This document shows, in pieces, positions 1 through 7,637 of a DNA stretch of 64,000 bases. The notes under the pieces are model-generated. The model had not been told where the DNA came from, ran no database searches, and saw only the letters and a list, made by a program, of their open reading frames with translations. The translations under genes and the position numbers were made by a program. The stretch's first letter is position 1. Each line of letters starts with the position of its first letter. Origin of the DNA: Sediminicoccus sp. KRV36 (GTDB taxonomy: Bacteria > Pseudomonadota > Alphaproteobacteria > Acetobacterales > Acetobacteraceae); contig NZ_CP085081.1 of assembly GCF_023243115.1 (NCBI RefSeq), forward strand, positions 2,666,001-2,730,000, given 5' to 3'.

Positions 1-2
1 AC

Positions 3-1151
3 ATCTACATCGCCGCCGTGGCCGAAAGCGGCGGCGGCAAGGATCATGCTCCGGAGGTGATCCGGCGTTGCTTCGACCTGGCCAAGCTGGACCGCTATCT
101 CGGTGGCGAGAACCTGGCCTCCGGCCGCGGGATGCTGTCCGCATTGGAGCAGCATCCTGCCCGACTGTTCCAGATCGACGAATTCGGCCTGTTCCTCGCC
201 ACCGTCACGGGCGGCAGGGCGCCTGCGCACAAAGCCGAAATCTGGTCCGAGCTGATGAAGCTCTACAGCCGGGCGAAGGGCATCTATCGCGGCACCGAAT
301 ACGCCAACAAGAAGGACGCGCCGCGGGTCGACATCCACCAGCCCTGCGTCTGCTTCTTCGGCACCACCACGCCCTCGACGTTCTGGAAAGCGCTGGAAGG
401 CGGCGCGATGATGGACGGCTCGCTCGCACGCTTCCTGGTCTTCGTCACCGACACCGACCGGCCGGAGCGGAACCCGAATGCAGGCATCATCGCCCCGCCA
501 CCCGCCCTGCTCGATGCCCTGAAGGCGATCACCCGCGGCGCAGGCGACCCGCCTCCACCAGGGAACCTGCCGGATGTGCATGTCGTGCCGATGTCGGCCA
601 CCGAGGAGGCGACGCCCCACACCGTGCCGATGACGGCGGCGGCAGAGGCGATTCACGACCGCAAGCTGGCCGAGGAAGACGTTTGGGCGAAGAAGGTGGC
701 CGGCACGCCCCAGGCCGCCATCGTCAACCGCCTGGGCGAGAACGCCAGCAAGCTCGCCTTGATCTGCGCGATCAGCCGCGATCCGGCGCATCCGCAGGTC
801 GCCGTGGCAGACGTGGCCTGGGGCTGGGCGCTGGCCGAGCACTGCACAAGGACCGTGCTGCGTGACGCGCAGCGCTTCCTGGCGGACAGCGAGTTCGAGA
901 AGCGCCTGAACAAGGCCATCAACATCATCGGCAAGCACGGCCCGTGCAGCCGGCGCGACATGTTCCACAAGGGGCTGAAGCTGACCGCGCGGGAATTCGG
1001 CGAGGTGATCGAAGCGCTGGTGACAAACGGCGCAGTCATCGAAACCGCTGCGCCCGCGTCCGGCGGTCCCGGCCGCCCGGCCGGCTCACGCTACGTCCTG
1101 GTGCTGCCGCCAGGCGATACGCCAGCCGAGGAGGCCGCAGGCGATGAATAA
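3..1151 (+). CDS. DUF3987-type phage replication protein (C-terminal part, 5' truncated by window edge)
   Basis: The reading frame is open to the first base of the window, so the start codon lies upstream; a GTG at 18 is internal. The visible 380 or so residues begin with a glycine-rich GGGKD stretch in the place of a P-loop and continue with the ExHPARLFQIDEFG-type core (the aspartate-glutamate pair resembling a Walker B) seen in DUF3987 primase/helicase-like proteins of alphaproteobacterial prophages. The C-terminal 100 residues look like a winged-helix region. The inferred role is DNA replication initiation or unwinding for the prophage. The last codons overlap a possible small ORF at 1144. 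Family assignment is by pattern; the enzymatic function is inferred. Confidence 0.7.
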   Translation: MYIAAVAESGGGKDHAPEVIRRCFDLAKLDRYLGGENLASGRGMLSALEQHPARLFQIDEFGLFLATVTGGRAPAHKAEIWSELMKLYSRAKGIYRGTEYANKKDAPRVDIHQPCVCFFGTTTPSTFWKALEGGAMMDGSLARFLVFVTDTDRPERNPNAGIIAPPPALLDALKAITRGAGDPPPPGNLPDVHVVPMSATEEATPHTVPMTAAAEAIHDRKLAEEDVWAKKVAGTPQAAIVNRLGENASKLALICAISRDPAHPQVAVADVAWGWALAEHCTRTVLRDAQRFLADSEFEKRLNKAINIIGKHGPCSRRDMFHKGLKLTAREFGEVIEALVTNGAVIETAAPASGGPGRPAGSRYVLVLPPGDTPAEEAAGDE

Positions 1152-1356
1152 CAATATCCCGACCGTCCCCGCTAAGCCTCTGAAATCAGGCTTTTGTGGA
1201 TTTTGTTATTTCGTGCGCGGGCACGAAGGGGACACCTCGCCCCATACACGCGTGGGAGCACGACAACACCTCGCAGTACATAATAACAAAAATAACAATA
1301 ATATATATATCAATAGGATAGCTGGGAGTTGTGTGACCGCCGGGGGGATTGTGTAG
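1144..1356 (+). CDS. Small hypothetical ORF, doubtful
   Basis: This 70-codon frame starts at an ATG that overlaps the end of the replication gene, which is typical of coupled phage genes. Its N-terminal part (LKSGFCGFC) resembles short segments found next to DUF3987 genes in related prophages. The second half runs through an A/T-rich stretch and reads as a string of asparagines, which is unlike anything else in the window. It may be a real small protein, a decayed remnant, or simply non-coding DNA carrying the AT-rich site described separately. Confidence 0.25.
   Translation: MNNNIPTVPAKPLKSGFCGFCYFVRGHEGDTSPHTRVGARQHLAVHNNKNNNNIYINRIAGSCVTAGGIV
1280..1320. promoter_or_regulatory. AT-rich patch beside the replication gene
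   Basis: Within 1281-1320 about 35 of 40 bases are A or T, with repeated AATAAC units and an alternating AT run, in a region that is otherwise near 68% GC. Such a patch directly downstream of a replication protein gene could be a DNA-unwinding element of the phage origin or the core of a promoter for the next genes. No iterons are visible inside it, so the role is open. Confidence 0.35.
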
Positions 1357-1587
1357 ATGGCGATCCCTGGCTCCCCCCGCCGGCCGCGCTCCTGCCTCGA
1401 CCGCGGCACCCGCAGCGCCACCACCACGCCCGAGATGGAGACGCTGCGCCGCCGCGTCTGGCAGCAGCAGGGCGTCGTCTCGCTTCACCTCGAGGACATC
1501 ACCGATCCCTGGCTGCGCCAGGCAATTCAGAACGAAGCCGTGCGCCGCTGGGGGCCACGGCAGCAGGAGAAGACTCATGGCCGGTAA
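1357..1587 (+). CDS. Hypothetical small phage protein
   Basis: A 76-residue basic protein with an N-terminal Pro/Arg-rich tail and a helical C-terminal half (about residues 25-68). A purine-rich GGGGGG tract about 10 bases before the ATG can act as ribosome binding site. The last 11 bases overlap the start of the DUF6456-like gene at 1577, which supports coupled translation. I do not recognise a family. Position between replication and methyltransferase genes suggests an early-region accessory or regulatory protein. Confidence 0.5.
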   Translation: MAIPGSPRRPRSCLDRGTRSATTTPEMETLRRRVWQQQGVVSLHLEDITDPWLRQAIQNEAVRRWGPRQQEKTHGR

Positions 1588-2125
1588 GCGGAAGACGAAG
1601 ACCACGAAGCAGAAGGAATCGATGGGCCCTTCGAAGTGGCGGCTCCAGCATGGCGGTTTCGGCGAGCCGATCCGCGACGCGGATCCCGAGACGGGCAGCC
1701 CCGTGCAGCATCGTCGTGCCGTAGACACGTTGGGCATGATGCTGGCCAACGGGACCATCACCCAGCAGATGCACGACGCTGGTGGCTACTTCCGCGCCCT
1801 GTTCCGCAGCGCCGCCCTGGATGGCATGTCGAAGTCGGTGCTGGTCCGCCTGCCAGGCCAGACGGCCGACACCCTCTCCGACCACCACATGGACGCACGC
1901 CGCAAGATCGGTGCAGCCCTGGATGCCCTCGGCGGTCATGACAGCGCCGCTGGCTCCTGCGCGTGGCATGTCATCGGCCTGGAGATGTCCGTCCGCGAAT
2001 GGGCCATGCGCCAGGGATGGGGCGGACGCCCCGTCGCTCCGCCGCAGGCGCAGGGGATGCTGGTCGCCACGCTCAGCGTGCTGGCGGGACACTTCGGGCT
2101 CGTGCCAAGGACGAGGGCGGCATGA
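1577..2125 (+). CDS. DUF6456-like phage protein
   Basis: The 182-residue product has a lysine-rich N-terminus and, from about residue 65 to the end, the layout of DUF6456: an AGGYFRALF-type helix, an ARRKIGAALDALGG segment, then a GSCAWHVIGLEMSVREWA helix and a final helix ending AGHFGL. DUF6456 proteins in alphaproteobacteria are thought to be transcription-associated, often next to helix-turn-helix domains; the biochemical role is not established. The ATG at 1577 was chosen because it overlaps the preceding gene by 11 bases and excludes a low-complexity extension. It is the last gene before a 374-base gene-free interval. Confidence 0.55.
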   Translation: MAGKRKTKTTKQKESMGPSKWRLQHGGFGEPIRDADPETGSPVQHRRAVDTLGMMLANGTITQQMHDAGGYFRALFRSAALDGMSKSVLVRLPGQTADTLSDHHMDARRKIGAALDALGGHDSAAGSCAWHVIGLEMSVREWAMRQGWGGRPVAPPQAQGMLVATLSVLAGHFGLVPRTRAA

Positions 2126-2499
2126 CAATCGACGCGTCGATCAAAGAAAAATCGTCGCAGCGCAATCATGCGTAGCGCAGCGAAAGAATGTCGCGTTGCG
2201 CACCGAAATCCACACGGCCTATCATCTGGACACCTGGAAAGGGTGCGACCGCAGCGCGGCTGACCAGCCACGCTGCGGCTCGATCGAGACAGTGGCTTTC
2301 GAGCCGCAGGGTCCTTCCTGGCCCCGCTGTATGCGGGGGGCGGAAGCGCGCAAGGTCGCTAGCGCCAGGCCGAAAAACAGGGTTGCGGTTTGCAGCCCGT
2401 TCCCCGCGCGATCAAATAGATAGCCCGCAAACCATACCGTGCCAGGTTTGCACTCACGGGCCGCATGGTTTGCACCCACTCCCAGATCCGGATGGCCAG
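2126..2499. promoter_or_regulatory. 374-base gene-free interval upstream of the methyltransferase genes
   Basis: No convincing gene lies here. The right half holds four copies of a GGTTTGC word: 2387-2393, 2445-2451 and 2467-2473 on the + strand and 2427-2433 on the - strand; the three direct copies extend to GGTTTGCA. Spacing is 40, 18 and 22 bases. They sit just before the first ParB/methyltransferase gene, where an operator cluster would be expected. At 2160-2200 there is also a GCGCAA/TTGCGC inverted pair. Binding protein unknown. Confidence 0.4.
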
Positions 2500-3969
2500 A
2501 TGACGCTCCCCTGGATGGCGGCGAAGATCCTGCTGCGTCCGGTGGCGGAGCTGCGCCCGCATGCCGGCAACGCCCGCGTGCACAGCGCCGCGCAGCTGGA
2601 GCAGATCAAGGCCAGCATGCTGGCCTTCGGATTCACCAACCCGCTGCTGGTGGATGAGGACGGCGTGCTGATCGCCGGCCACGGGCGGCTTGAGGCGGCG
2701 TCCGCGCTCGGCATGGCCAAGGTGCCGGTGATCGTTTTGCGGCATCTGTCCGCCGCGCAGAAGGAGGCCCTGCGGCTCGCTGACAATCGCATCGCGGAGA
2801 ACGCCACCTGGGACCAGGCGCTGCTGCGCGATGCGCTGGCCGCGGTGCAGGCGGCGCCGGACCTCGACCTGACGGCACTCGGCTTCTCGGCCGCGGAGCT
2901 CGACGACATCCTCGCGGCGGCTGGAGAGGCCGTGTCCGACGGCGACGCGCCCGAGGCTCTGTCCGCGGATCCCGCCGAGGGGGGCGGTGCGGCAGGCGCG
3001 GCGGTCACCGGGGAGGAAACGGCGGAGGACCCCGCCGATGCCGATCCGGTTCCGCCGCGCCAGGCCGTCACCCGCCCCGGCGATCTCTGGCTGCTCGGCG
3101 AGCACCGCCTGCTCTGCGGCGACAGCACCGACGCCGCCACCGTGGCGCGCGTGGTGGGCGATGATCGCGCCGTGCTGCTGTTCACCAGCCCGCCCTACGG
3201 GAACCAGCGCGACTACTCGACCGGCGGCGGCACGGATTGGGACGCCCTGATGCAGGGCGTGTTCCAGCACCTCGACGCCGCCATGCGGCCCGATGGTCAG
3301 GTGCTGGTGAACCTCGGCCTGATCCATCGCGACAGCGAATGGATCCCGTATCGGGCCGGCTGGCTCGACTGGATGCGCGCCCGCGGTTGGCGTCGCTTCG
3401 GGCTTTACACCTGGGACCAGGGGCCCGGCCTACCGGGCGACTGGAACGGGCGCCTCGCGCCGGCCTTTGAGTTCGTCTTCCACTTCAATCGCCAGGCCCG
3501 GCAGGCAAACAAGATCGTCCCCTGCAAATGGGCCGGCACGCCGAACAAGGGCAGCGGGCTGCGGGCGGCCGATGGAACCATTTCGGAGTACCAGCACGCC
3601 GGCCTGCCGGTGCAGGACTTCCGGATCCCCGACAACGTGCTGCGCCTCACGCGCCACAAGGGGCGCGGCATCGAGACCGAGCATCCCGCGGTGTTCCCCG
3701 TCGCGCTGCCTGACTTCCTGATGCGCGCCTACACGGACGAGGGCGACGTGGTGTTTGAGCCCTTCGGCGGCTCCGGCACCACCATCCTCGCCGCTCAGCG
3801 GACTGGCCGTCAGGTCCGCGCGATCGAGCTGGCACCCGCCTATGTCGACCTGGCCGTGGCGCGGTGGCGGATGCTGCATCCCGATCTGCCGGTGACGCTG
3901 GCCGATGACGGTCGCGACTACGACGCCGTGGCCGCGGCGAGGCAGGAGGTCACCGCCAGTGCAGCCTGA
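2500..3969 (+). CDS. ParB-domain DNA methyltransferase fusion, copy 1
   Basis: The 489-residue protein has a ParB/sulfiredoxin-type N-terminal domain at about residues 8-100 (NARVHS, then GVLIAGHGRLEAA and the LADNRIAENATWD stretch), an acidic linker, and an N4/N6 adenine- or cytosine-type methyltransferase domain from about 185. The catalytic SPPY is at residues 230-233 and the AdoMet-binding FGGSGT at 422-427; motif IV before motif I is the beta-class order. Such fusions are common in prophages and may methylate phage DNA against host restriction. ATG 2500 was chosen over upstream starts because the upstream frame is Arg-rich and lacks domain similarity. It overlaps the second copy by 11 bases. 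Confidence 0.8.
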   Translation: MTLPWMAAKILLRPVAELRPHAGNARVHSAAQLEQIKASMLAFGFTNPLLVDEDGVLIAGHGRLEAASALGMAKVPVIVLRHLSAAQKEALRLADNRIAENATWDQALLRDALAAVQAAPDLDLTALGFSAAELDDILAAAGEAVSDGDAPEALSADPAEGGGAAGAAVTGEETAEDPADADPVPPRQAVTRPGDLWLLGEHRLLCGDSTDAATVARVVGDDRAVLLFTSPPYGNQRDYSTGGGTDWDALMQGVFQHLDAAMRPDGQVLVNLGLIHRDSEWIPYRAGWLDWMRARGWRRFGLYTWDQGPGLPGDWNGRLAPAFEFVFHFNRQARQANKIVPCKWAGTPNKGSGLRAADGTISEYQHAGLPVQDFRIPDNVLRLTRHKGRGIETEHPAVFPVALPDFLMRAYTDEGDVVFEPFGGSGTTILAAQRTGRQVRAIELAPAYVDLAVARWRMLHPDLPVTLADDGRDYDAVAAARQEVTASAA

Positions 3970-5227
3970 TCTCATCGTTTCCGCTCTGCCTGTCGCGTCC
4001 CTCGTGCCCTATGCCGAGAACGCGCGCACGCATTCGCCGACGCAGGTGACGCAGATCGCGGCGTCCATTGCCGAGTTCGGCTTCGTGAACCCGGTGCTGG
4101 TCGACGCCGAGAGCGTGCTCATTGCCGGCCACGGCCGCGTCATGGCTGCGAAGCAGCTCGGACTGGCCACGGTACCGGTGCTGCGGCTCGGCCATCTATC
4201 CCCGGCGCAGGCGCGCGCCCTGCGCCTGGCCGACAACCAGATCGCCCTGAACTCCGGCTGGGACGAAGCGCTGCTTGCCGCCGAGATCGCCCGCATTCGC
4301 GACGAGGCGGTGGTCGACCTGGACGTGCTTGGCTTTTCCGGCATGGAGCTCGACCGGCTGCTGGCCGCGGCCGATGCCGGTCTCGGCGACGATGCCGACG
4401 AAGCACCGCCGCCGCCCGTGGTGCCGGTCAGCCGGACAGGTGATCTGTGGATCTGCGGGGAGCACCGCCTGCTGTGCGGCGATGCGACTAAGCTGGTCGA
4501 CGTGCAGCGTGCGCTCGGTGCTGGCCACCTGGCCGACATGGGCTTCGTCGATCCACCCTATAATGTGGCATATGAAGGCGGCACTGCGGCGAAGATGACG
4601 ATCGCCAATGATGCGCTCGGCGGCGGCTTTCCCGAGTTCCTCCGTCCCGCGCTGGCCAATCTGCTCTCGGTCACCAAGGGCTCCTGCTACGTTTGCATGT
4701 CCTCCTCCGAATGGCCGACGCTGCATCGCGTCTGGCAGGAGGCGGGCGGCAAATGGTCGAGCACGATCATTTGGGCGAAGAACACCTTCGCCCTGGGGCG
4801 CGCCGACTACCATCAGCAGTTCGAGGCGATGCTCTACGGGTGGAAGGCCGGCGCGCAGCATTACTGGTGCGGGGCGCGCGACCAGGGGAATGTCTGGCAC
4901 TTCGACAAGCCGGCCCGCAACGACCTACACCCGACCATGAAGCCGGTTGCGCTGGTGGAGCGCGCCATCCGCAACAGCAGCAAGCCGCGCGACACGGTGC
5001 TCGACTGCTTCGGCGGATCGGGCACGACGATGATCGCGGCGGAGCGGACGGGGCGGCGTGCCGTGCTGCTGGAGATCGATCCCGCGTATGCCGATGTCAT
5101 CGTGCGGCGGTGGCAGGAGACGACCGGCGAAGCCGCCGTGCTGGAGGGCGATGATCGCATTTTCGCCGATGTCGCCGCGGCGCGTGGCATTGTCGATCAT
5201 GATGTGATCCAGACCGCCGAATCATAG
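3959..5227 (+). CDS. ParB-domain DNA methyltransferase fusion, copy 2
   Basis: The 422-residue product repeats the architecture of its neighbour: ParB-like domain (about residues 5-100, NARTHSPTQ, VLIAGHGRVMAA, LADNQIALNSGWD), linker, then a beta-class methyltransferase with catalytic DPPYN at residues 198-202 and FGGSGT at 351-356. A GTG at 3959, overlapping the previous stop by 11 bases, is the likely start because the domain begins directly after it. It retains the usual Asp in DPPY, whereas copy 1 has Ser, so the two may differ in target base (m6A versus m4C). Both are co-transcribed. The second copy is most like the solitary adenine methyltransferases of phages and integrative elements. 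Confidence 0.82.
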   Translation: MQPDLIVSALPVASLVPYAENARTHSPTQVTQIAASIAEFGFVNPVLVDAESVLIAGHGRVMAAKQLGLATVPVLRLGHLSPAQARALRLADNQIALNSGWDEALLAAEIARIRDEAVVDLDVLGFSGMELDRLLAAADAGLGDDADEAPPPPVVPVSRTGDLWICGEHRLLCGDATKLVDVQRALGAGHLADMGFVDPPYNVAYEGGTAAKMTIANDALGGGFPEFLRPALANLLSVTKGSCYVCMSSSEWPTLHRVWQEAGGKWSSTIIWAKNTFALGRADYHQQFEAMLYGWKAGAQHYWCGARDQGNVWHFDKPARNDLHPTMKPVALVERAIRNSSKPRDTVLDCFGGSGTTMIAAERTGRRAVLLEIDPAYADVIVRRWQETTGEAAVLEGDDRIFADVAAARGIVDHDVIQTAES

Positions 5228-5324
5228 CAATCTCACGACGCTGCATCTTGCTTGGCTCGTGCGCGCCACAGCGCGATTGGTCCGTCACACGCAGGGGATG
5301 CCCTGCACCACGACGGAGACCACC

Positions 5325-5561
5325 ATGAACGACCGCACCGCCCGCGCTGCCCGCAACCAGGAACGCAGCCTGGCCGCCTTCCTGGCGAAGAAGGCCGAAT
5401 TCGATGCCCTCCTTGCGGAACTCACCCAGGCCAGCGCGGACCACTTCGGCGCGGATCCGGAGACGGTGCTCTGGGGCGAGGCCGCCTGGCTTTCGGACGC
5501 CACCGCGAAGCTGAAGGACATCGCGGACCAGCATTTCCGCCGCGGCGAATACGAAGCCTGA
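5325..5561 (+). CDS. Hypothetical small phage protein
   Basis: A 78-residue, mostly helical, charged protein beginning MNDRTARAARNQERS. A GGAGAC purine tract precedes the ATG at 5325; another in-frame ATG at 5298 is possible but lacks as good a binding site. No recognised domain. It follows the methyltransferase pair and precedes a hairpin and the DUF3489 gene, so it belongs to the early accessory block. Confidence 0.6.
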   Translation: MNDRTARAARNQERSLAAFLAKKAEFDALLAELTQASADHFGADPETVLWGEAAWLSDATAKLKDIADQHFRRGEYEA

Positions 5562-5580
5562 CGCGGGCCACTTCCGCACC

Positions 5581-5606
5581 GCCCCGACCGGCAGAGCCGG
5601 CGGGGC
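5581..5606 (+). terminator. Hairpin after the small gene at 5325
   Basis: A GC-rich stem (GCCCC then CCGGC, loop AGA, then GCCGG and GGGGC with a small bulge) starts 20 bases after the stop codon. No T-run follows, so it may be an attenuator or RNA-stability element rather than a full intrinsic terminator. Confidence 0.4.
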
Positions 5607-5656
5607 TCCCGGCAGTAGGGGCCGATGACCGGCACCCGGAACCGGAGACCACCACG

Positions 5657-6514
5657 ATGACGAAGCTTTCCGACAGCCAGCGCGTGATCCTGAGCGCCGC
5701 CGCACAGCACGAGATGGGCCTCGCCCGCGCGCCGAAGACCCTGCCCGCCGCTGCGCGCAACGCGGTGTTCCGCAGCCTGATCAAGAACAATCTGCTCACC
5801 GAGATCAACGCGCCGCGGGAGCATGTCGGGCTGGGCTGGCGCCAGGATGACGATGGGACCTGGATCGTGGCGCGCATCACCGACGAGGGGCTGCGCGCCA
5901 TCGGCATCGACCCGAACGAGGGCGACGAGGTGGCCGGCGAGCCCGACTGCTCGGGCATCGAGGGCAGCGTGCCCGACACGGCGCCCACGGTGGCGCCCGG
6001 CACCACGCCGGGGGAAAGCCCCGCGCCCGCCGCCGAGCCCGCCCAGGCCGCGCCCCTGACGGAGGAGATCGCCATGCTCGACCAGGCCCTCGCGGCACCC
6101 GCTGCTACGCCACGCGCCAACCTGCGAGACGCCGCCGCGGCGATCCTCGCCGCCTGGGATGACGAAGCCAACCGCGAGGGCGACATGATCGGCGCCCTGG
6201 ACGCGCCGATGTCGGCATTGCGCACCCTGCTCGCCGGCAAGCCCGCCCGGATCGCCCGCGAACCCGGCGCGCCGCGCAAGCCGCGCGAGGGCACGAAGCA
6301 GGAGCAGGTGCTGGCGATGCTGCGCCGGCCCGAGGGGGCGACAGTGGCGCAGATCGCCGAGGCGACAGGCTGGGCGCAGCACACGGTGCGGGGCTTCTTC
6401 GCGGGGCTGAAGAAGAAGGGCCACGCGGTCGAGGTGATGGAGCGGGTCCGCCAGGTCGGCCCGAATAAGGAGGGTGCCCGCGGGAGCTTCACGGTCTATC
6501 GCATCGCCATCTGA
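5657..6514 (+). CDS. DUF3489 domain-containing protein
   Basis: The 285-residue protein has an N-terminal region (about 1-90) that resembles a small winged-helix domain (MTKLSDSQRVILSAAAQ, ITDEGLRAIG), a Pro/Ala-rich linker, and a C-terminal DUF3489 domain (about 205-285): GTKQEQVLAMLRRPEGATVAQIAEATGW followed by HTVRGFFAGLKKKG. DUF3489 is a winged helix-turn-helix found in alphaproteobacterial phages and elements, presumably DNA-binding. A GGAGACC box lies before the ATG. It closes the early block; a perfect 10-bp hairpin follows at 6528. Confidence 0.8.
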   Translation: MTKLSDSQRVILSAAAQHEMGLARAPKTLPAAARNAVFRSLIKNNLLTEINAPREHVGLGWRQDDDGTWIVARITDEGLRAIGIDPNEGDEVAGEPDCSGIEGSVPDTAPTVAPGTTPGESPAPAAEPAQAAPLTEEIAMLDQALAAPAATPRANLRDAAAAILAAWDDEANREGDMIGALDAPMSALRTLLAGKPARIAREPGAPRKPREGTKQEQVLAMLRRPEGATVAQIAEATGWAQHTVRGFFAGLKKKGHAVEVMERVRQVGPNKEGARGSFTVYRIAI

Positions 6515-6527
6515 TGCACCTTGGCGA

Positions 6528-6560
6528 TCCACCCGGGGCATGGCACGGCTCCCGGGTGGA
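6528..6560 (+). terminator. Perfect 10-bp hairpin after the DUF3489 gene
   Basis: TCCACCCGGG at 6528-6537 and CCCGGGTGGA at 6551-6560 are exact reverse complements, with a 13-base loop. It begins 13 bases after the DUF3489 stop and ends 32 bases before the YkvA start. No T-run follows. It probably ends or attenuates the early transcript and argues against starting the next gene at 6521. Confidence 0.5.
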
Positions 6561-6592
6561 ACGTTATTGCGAACGATCAGGGAGTGCGGGCG

Positions 6593-6973
6593 ATGTGGGA
6601 GCGGCTGAAGGCTTGGGCACGCACAATGAAACGCGAAGTCCACGCCCTCTGGCTCTCCGCCCGCGACCGCCGCACACCCTGGTACGCAAAAGCGATCGCG
6701 TTGGCGATCGCTGCATATGCCTTATCACCGATCGATCTCATTCCCGACTTCATCCCCGTTCTTGGCTATCTCGATGAGGTGATGCTGCTGCCCATCGCGA
6801 TCATGCTGGCCGTTCGTCTCGTGCCGAAGGAGGTTCTGGCCGAGCATCGGGCGACAGCACTGCGGGCCGAGGCGCGTCCGGTCAGCCGTGTCGGAGCAGC
6901 GGTCATCGTGAGCATCTGGTGTGCTACAGCAGCCCTCCTGGTCTGGTGGTTGTGGCCAGGCCTCGCTTTTTAG
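6593..6973 (+). CDS. YkvA (DUF1232) family membrane protein
   Basis: The 126-residue product carries the DUF1232 signature at about residues 25-60: WYAKAIALAIAAYALSPIDLIPDFIPVLGYLDE, compressed here to its hallmark SPIDLIPDFIP core, plus a C-terminal hydrophobic segment (about 100-123) ending WWLWPGLAF. YkvA proteins are small inner-membrane proteins of unknown biochemical role. ATG 6593 is preceded by AGGGAG; a longer frame from 6521 would run through the hairpin. It is an unusual gene for this position, between early genes and the terminase, and looks like an acquired accessory (moron) gene. Confidence 0.75.
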   Translation: MWERLKAWARTMKREVHALWLSARDRRTPWYAKAIALAIAAYALSPIDLIPDFIPVLGYLDEVMLLPIAIMLAVRLVPKEVLAEHRATALRAEARPVSRVGAAVIVSIWCATAALLVWWLWPGLAF

Positions 6974-7117
6974 CTCAGCTTGGGCGCCGCGGTGCAGACG
7001 CTTGCCGATGGCGTCACGCTGCATTGGCCCGCCGCCTTCGAAGCCGCCCGCCAGCGCGCCCTTCGTCCCCTCTGACAAGGCCGGCATCGCCATCACGCGC
7101 GGCGGGAGGTCGCCGCC

Positions 7118-7633
7118 ATGCCCGAGCTGACCGCCTCCACGCGCGAGGCCGCGCGGCGCCTCGGCGTCAGCGACACCGCCATCCACAAGGCCGAACGGTC
7201 GGGCCGCATCGCCCGTGAGCCGGACGGCCAGTGGGATATCGATAAGACCCGCCGCCGCCTTACCGAGACCGCCGACCCCGCCCGCTCGCCGCTGGCCAAT
7301 GGCGCCGGCGCCGAGGGCACACCCTTCGCCCGACTGAAGATCGCGCAGCTCGCGCTGAAGGTGGAGGCGCAGCGCCTCTCGCTGGACGAAACCAAGCGCC
7401 GCCTGGTCGACGTCACCGAGGCCAATGCCGCGCTCGATGAGATCGGCAGCACCATGCGCGACGCGCTGCTGAATTGGCCGGCGCGTGTTTCGGGCCTGAT
7501 CGCCGCCGAGATCAGCGTCGATCCGCATCTGCTGCAGACCATCCTGCAGAGCCACATCAACGACCTGCTGACGGAGGCGGCCGATCGCTTCGATCCAGCA
7601 GGCCTCGGAGGGGACCGGTCTTCGCAGCCGTGA
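7118..7633 (+). CDS. Phage terminase small subunit (Nu1-like)
   Basis: The 171-residue protein opens with a winged-helix DNA-binding domain of the Nu1/MerR-like kind (about residues 5-50: STREAARRLGVSDTAIHKAERSGR), followed by a long helical region that would mediate oligomerisation and contact with the large subunit. GGGAGG precedes the ATG. It lies four bases upstream of the terminase large subunit, the standard order. It would recognise the packaging site and load the motor. Confidence comes from domain layout plus context. Confidence 0.82.
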   Translation: MPELTASTREAARRLGVSDTAIHKAERSGRIAREPDGQWDIDKTRRRLTETADPARSPLANGAGAEGTPFARLKIAQLALKVEAQRLSLDETKRRLVDVTEANAALDEIGSTMRDALLNWPARVSGLIAAEISVDPHLLQTILQSHINDLLTEAADRFDPAGLGGDRSSQP

Positions 7634-7637
7634 GCAT

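Noticed and set aside
5298..5561. Start at ATG 5298 for the small gene
   Set aside because: The ATG at 5325 has a clear purine-rich ribosome binding site and starts the protein-like part.
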